Assembly: GCA_009775365.1 (NCBI GenBank)
Contig: VSPM01000021.1
Coordinates: 1 to 44,919 of the forward strand
From: Muribaculaceae bacterium
GTDB lineage: Bacteria > Bacteroidota > Bacteroidia > Bacteroidales > Muribaculaceae
Direction: 5' to 3'
Length of the DNA stretch: 44,919 nucleotides
Part shown: in pieces, positions 42,539-44,919 of the stretch
How positions within the stretch are numbered: position 1 is the stretch's first letter
How the letters are laid out: every line of letters starts with the position of its first letter
Position numbers and translations under genes: made by a program
The notes under the pieces: model-generated
Seen by the model: only the letters and a program-made list of their open reading frames with translations
Told to the model about the DNA's origin: nothing
Database searches by the model: none

Positions 42539-42560
42539 ATTGTGAAAATAACAAATATGC

Positions 42561-43586
42561 CTAGGACTTTGTCCCGAATAACCACATACGTAGAAATCGG
42601 CTTTCTCTCACAAAAGAGCTTATGATAATACATAGTATTACGATAGCTGCTGTTATAGATAATGAAATGACTAATTGGATTATTATCATATTTGCCGGTG
42701 CCAGCCAGCTGTGTAATATTTTTAAATCTGGTATAAAAAAATAGTGAAGCATATATACGTCTAAGGTTCGTTGTCCTATGAGCCTTAGGCCTGCGCAGTA
42801 TTTGTTTCCAGAGGAAAGATGATTCCTGTTGGAATAGAAAAATGCGATTATTGACAGAAGTCCAAAATATCTTGCAATAATATCATGGTTTAGACTATAT
42901 GCCAGAGGGCATATCCTTTGTAGAAAAGGACTATACCATAGTATCATTGAGACCGTCCATCCTATTATGGAAATAGTAATAAATAAATTCTTGCTTAGAA
43001 TTTTGAATGCTGTCTCAGAATAACGAGAAACAATTAATCCAAATGTGAAAAATTGAAAATACTTGCATAAATTTTCCGAACATAGAGCAATGGCAATACC
43101 ATAGAATTTAATGTTAGCTGCCAATATGCCAACTCCTATAAATGATAGTGTCATAAGAATTGGAAAAACAATATTAAATTTGGTTATTTTGCTTAACCAT
43201 ACACAGCAAAGATAAATTAAATACATTTGGAATAGTACAATTGTGAACCAATATCCTCCAAATCCGGTTGGGTGAGATACTCCATGAGAATATAAGAATA
43301 TGCCGTAAAATACTATAGTGCAGATTATTTGAGCCTTGAATTTTCGTCCGATAATATTGTATGTCCGACATTTATTCCACCATTCAATTGCTCGAAATGA
43401 GAAAAAGCCACTTACAAAAAAGAAAAGAGGCATTCTAAAAGTTAAGAAAATTGTGCTTAGAAAAGAGTCATAACCTCCGATGTCCATAGATAATAACACA
43501 TGCCCTAAGACTACGACTATCATTGAAAAGCCTCTCATTGAATCTACCCATTGTATGCGAGTATTTGATGTGTGATTAGTTTTCAT
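42561..43586 (-). CDS. Integral membrane acyltransferase (Acyl_transf_3 family)
   Basis: A 341-aa membrane O-acyltransferase (OafA/WecH type) with about 10 helices. It begins RIQWVDSMRGFSMIVVVLGH, where the Arg and His are the family's conserved catalytic-site residues, and FRMPLFFFVSGFFSF is the second hallmark. It probably acetylates the polysaccharide. Start 43586 is preferred over 43622 because the extra 12 residues are not family-like. It is the outermost gene of the locus, with a separate transcript. Confidence 0.9.
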   Translation of the reverse strand: MKTNHTSNTRIQWVDSMRGFSMIVVVLGHVLLSMDIGGYDSFLSTIFLTFRMPLFFFVSGFFSFRAIEWWNKCRTYNIIGRKFKAQIICTIVFYGIFLYSHGVSHPTGFGGYWFTIVLFQMYLIYLCCVWLSKITKFNIVFPILMTLSFIGVGILAANIKFYGIAIALCSENLCKYFQFFTFGLIVSRYSETAFKILSKNLFITISIIGWTVSMILWYSPFLQRICPLAYSLNHDIIARYFGLLSIIAFFYSNRNHLSSGNKYCAGLRLIGQRTLDVYMLHYFFIPDLKILHSWLAPANMIIIQLVISLSITAAIVILCIIISSFVRESRFLRMWLFGTKS

Positions 43587-43642
43587 TTTTATTTCAAATG
43601 GAAAAATTTGCAGTTGAAACAAAATATTGAATTTATAAAGAA

Positions 43643-43678
43643 ACAGAGAGTGTGTCTTTGTTTTGGCACACTCTCTGT
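43643..43678 (-). terminator. Terminator of the aldolase gene
   Basis: ACAGAGAGTGTG and CACACTCTCTGT form a perfect 12-bp stem with a 12-nt loop; on the minus strand it is followed by TTCTTTAT. It lies 32 bp downstream of the aldolase stop. Confidence 0.85.
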
Positions 43679-43710
43679 GGTTTCTGTATAAAATCGAATG
43701 ATTTAGAGAA

Positions 43711-44709
43711 TTACGCTTTGCCGTCTGAGCCGAGCACGTTGATGATTTTGTTCTTGTAGAGTTTTTCCATTTCGTCGCGAGCCGGGCCGAGGTATTTGCG
43801 GGGGTCGAACTCTGCAGGCTTCTCTGTGAGCACCTTGCGGACTGCTGCTGTCATTGCAAGACGGCTGTCGGAGTCGATGTTGATTTTGCAAACATCCATC
43901 TTGGCTGCTTTGCGAAGCTGCTCTTCGGGAATGCCGATAGCGTCGGGAAGTTTGCCGCCGTTTTCGTCGATAATCTTAACATATTCCTGAGGAACTGAAG
44001 ATGAGCCGTGGAGAACGATGGGGAAGTCGGGGAGCTTCTCTTCAACTTTCTCAAGCACGTCGAACGCCAATGGAGGGGGCACAAGAAGACCTGTCTTCGG
44101 GTCGCGTGTGCACTGTTCGGGGGTGAACTTGTAAGCGCCGTGAGAAGTGCCGATGGAAATGGCAAGGCTGTCGCAGCCTGTGCGTGTAACGAAGTCAATC
44201 ACTTCTTCGGGGTCGGTGTAGGTGTGGTGGTCTGAGCTTACCTCGTCCTCTACGCCGGCGAGCACGCCAAGTTCTCCTTCTACAGTAACGTCATACTGGT
44301 GAGCGTAGTCTACAACTTTCTTGGTGAGGGCCACGTTCTCTTCGTAGGGAAGATGGCTGCCGTCGATCATTACTGAAGAGAAGCCGCTGTCGATGCAGTC
44401 TTTGCAAAGCTCAAAAGAATCGCCGTGGTCAAGGTGAAGCACGATCTGTGGATTTTCCCAACCTAAAGATTTTGCGTATTCAACGGCACCTTGTGCCATG
44501 TAGCGGAGAAGGATGGGGTTTGCATAGTTACGGGCACCCTTTGAAACCTGTAGAATAACTGGTGACTTAGTGTCGGCAGCAGCCTTGATGATAGCCTGGA
44601 GCTGCTCCATGTTGTTGAAGTTGAAAGCGGGGATGGCATAGCCGCCATGCACTGCCTTTGCAAACATCTCTTTTGTGTTTACAAGGCCAAGTTTTTTGTA
44701 ATCTACCAT
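43711..44709 (-). CDS. fba: Class II fructose-bisphosphate aldolase
   Basis: A 332-aa zinc-dependent aldolase of glycolysis that splits fructose-1,6-bisphosphate into dihydroxyacetone phosphate and glyceraldehyde-3-phosphate. GGYAIPAFNFNNMEQLQA near the start, zinc and catalytic residues in VLHLDHGDSFE (His-Asp-His), VMIDGSHLPYEEN, VEGELGVLAGVEDEV and LAISIGTSHGAYK. Full length. Codon use is more GC-rich than the adjacent polysaccharide genes, marking the end of the variable locus. Confidence 0.97.
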   Translation of the reverse strand: MVDYKKLGLVNTKEMFAKAVHGGYAIPAFNFNNMEQLQAIIKAAADTKSPVILQVSKGARNYANPILLRYMAQGAVEYAKSLGWENPQIVLHLDHGDSFELCKDCIDSGFSSVMIDGSHLPYEENVALTKKVVDYAHQYDVTVEGELGVLAGVEDEVSSDHHTYTDPEEVIDFVTRTGCDSLAISIGTSHGAYKFTPEQCTRDPKTGLLVPPPLAFDVLEKVEEKLPDFPIVLHGSSSVPQEYVKIIDENGGKLPDAIGIPEEQLRKAAKMDVCKINIDSDSRLAMTAAVRKVLTEKPAEFDPRKYLGPARDEMEKLYKNKIINVLGSDGKA

Positions 44710-44750
44710 GATAAATCTATATCTATTTGTGTGCTGTGCACAATTTGATG

Positions 44751-44781
44751 CAAAAATACAAAAAAAGCGTGTCTCTTCAAA
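44751..44781 (-). promoter_or_regulatory. Promoter of the aldolase gene
   Basis: On the minus strand TTTG (44778-44781), a 19-bp spacer and TATTTTTG (44751-44758): full consensus, 41 bp before the start. Confidence 0.75.
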
Positions 44782-44886
44782 ATGATACGGTAATTTTGTT
44801 GAATAAATTTCACGGCTCTTTCATTTAAGATTGCGTTGCATTCGGGAGTTTGTCACTTTAGGCAGAAAAAATAATTTAACGAATTG

Positions 44887-44917
44887 TTGCACAGTTTGTT
44901 TTTTATTTATATCTTTG
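44887..44917 (+). promoter_or_regulatory. Promoter pointing out of the right edge
   Basis: TTG (44887-44889), a 20-bp spacer and TATCTTTG (44910-44917). It should drive a gene just outside the window, divergent from fba; which gene cannot be seen. Confidence 0.6.
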
Positions 44918-44919
44918 TG

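Noticed and set aside
1..44919. CRISPR arrays, insertion sequences or prophage
   Set aside because: No regularly spaced repeats, no transposase or integrase frames and no phage structural genes were found; the GH108 homologue alone does not make a prophage.

Overview
The window looks like a chromosomal segment of a gut Bacteroidales bacterium, most likely of the Muribaculaceae type. The basis is gene content (an outer-membrane beta-barrel receptor, a glycine-lipid type N-acyltransferase, DUF1573 proteins, an AAA/PD-(D/E)XK protein, Wzi and EpsG style capsule genes) together with many copies of the Bacteroidetes promoter pattern TTTG-N19/20-TAnnTTTG, which replaces the usual -35/-10. The genus assignment is inference; no rRNA is present.

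Layout. 0-5.1 kb: a response regulator (cut by the left edge) and its histidine kinase, divergent from a TonB-receptor-like barrel and a secreted protein of unknown function. The divergent spacer carries two 18-bp tandem repeats, a likely regulator site. 5.2-9.9 kb: a membrane-anchored OmpA-domain protein, a large secreted protein with a C-terminal tail like a sorting domain, GDP-mannose 4,6-dehydratase, and a GH108 lysozyme homologue lacking its catalytic Glu. 9.9-13.7 kb: a short membrane AraC-type regulator, tRNA-Pro(UGG), an AAA/PD-(D/E)XK protein, and an SLC13-type transporter that seems to have lost its middle. 13.8-19.5 kb: a very tight minus-strand operon: N-acyltransferase (GlsB-like), LegB-type sugar dehydratase, ATP-grasp ligase, CMP-sugar synthetase, RecQ. 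19.8-26.5 kb: two DUF1573 proteins, MeaB, a long-chain acyl-CoA synthetase behind a 32-bp palindrome, release factor 2 without the usual frameshift, and a short-chain dehydrogenase.

26.9-43.6 kb is a Wzx/Wzy-type surface polysaccharide locus. It has an initiating polyprenyl-phosphate sugar-1-phosphate transferase, Wza-type exporter, Wzc-type tyrosine kinase, PHP-type phosphatase, Wzi, Wzx flippase, EpsG-type polymerase, three glycosyltransferases (one split in two at the domain linker), two acyltransferases, and an unusual lipoprotein that resembles a clan GH-A glycosidase. The blocks alternate in strand, and the 36-43.6 kb part is visibly more AT-rich than the housekeeping genes on either side, which suggests a cassette-like, exchangeable core. 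The window closes with class II fructose-bisphosphate aldolase and a promoter pointing out of the right edge.

The best candidate for something undescribed is the five-gene overlapping operon at 13.8-19.5 kb, which joins lipid N-acylation, an NDP-sugar 4,6-dehydratase, an ATP-grasp ligase and CMP activation. Also worth attention are the glycosidase-like lipoprotein in the capsule cluster with a 34-bp palindrome in its first codons, the tandem regulator site at 1.86 kb, and the palindrome before the acyl-CoA synthetase.
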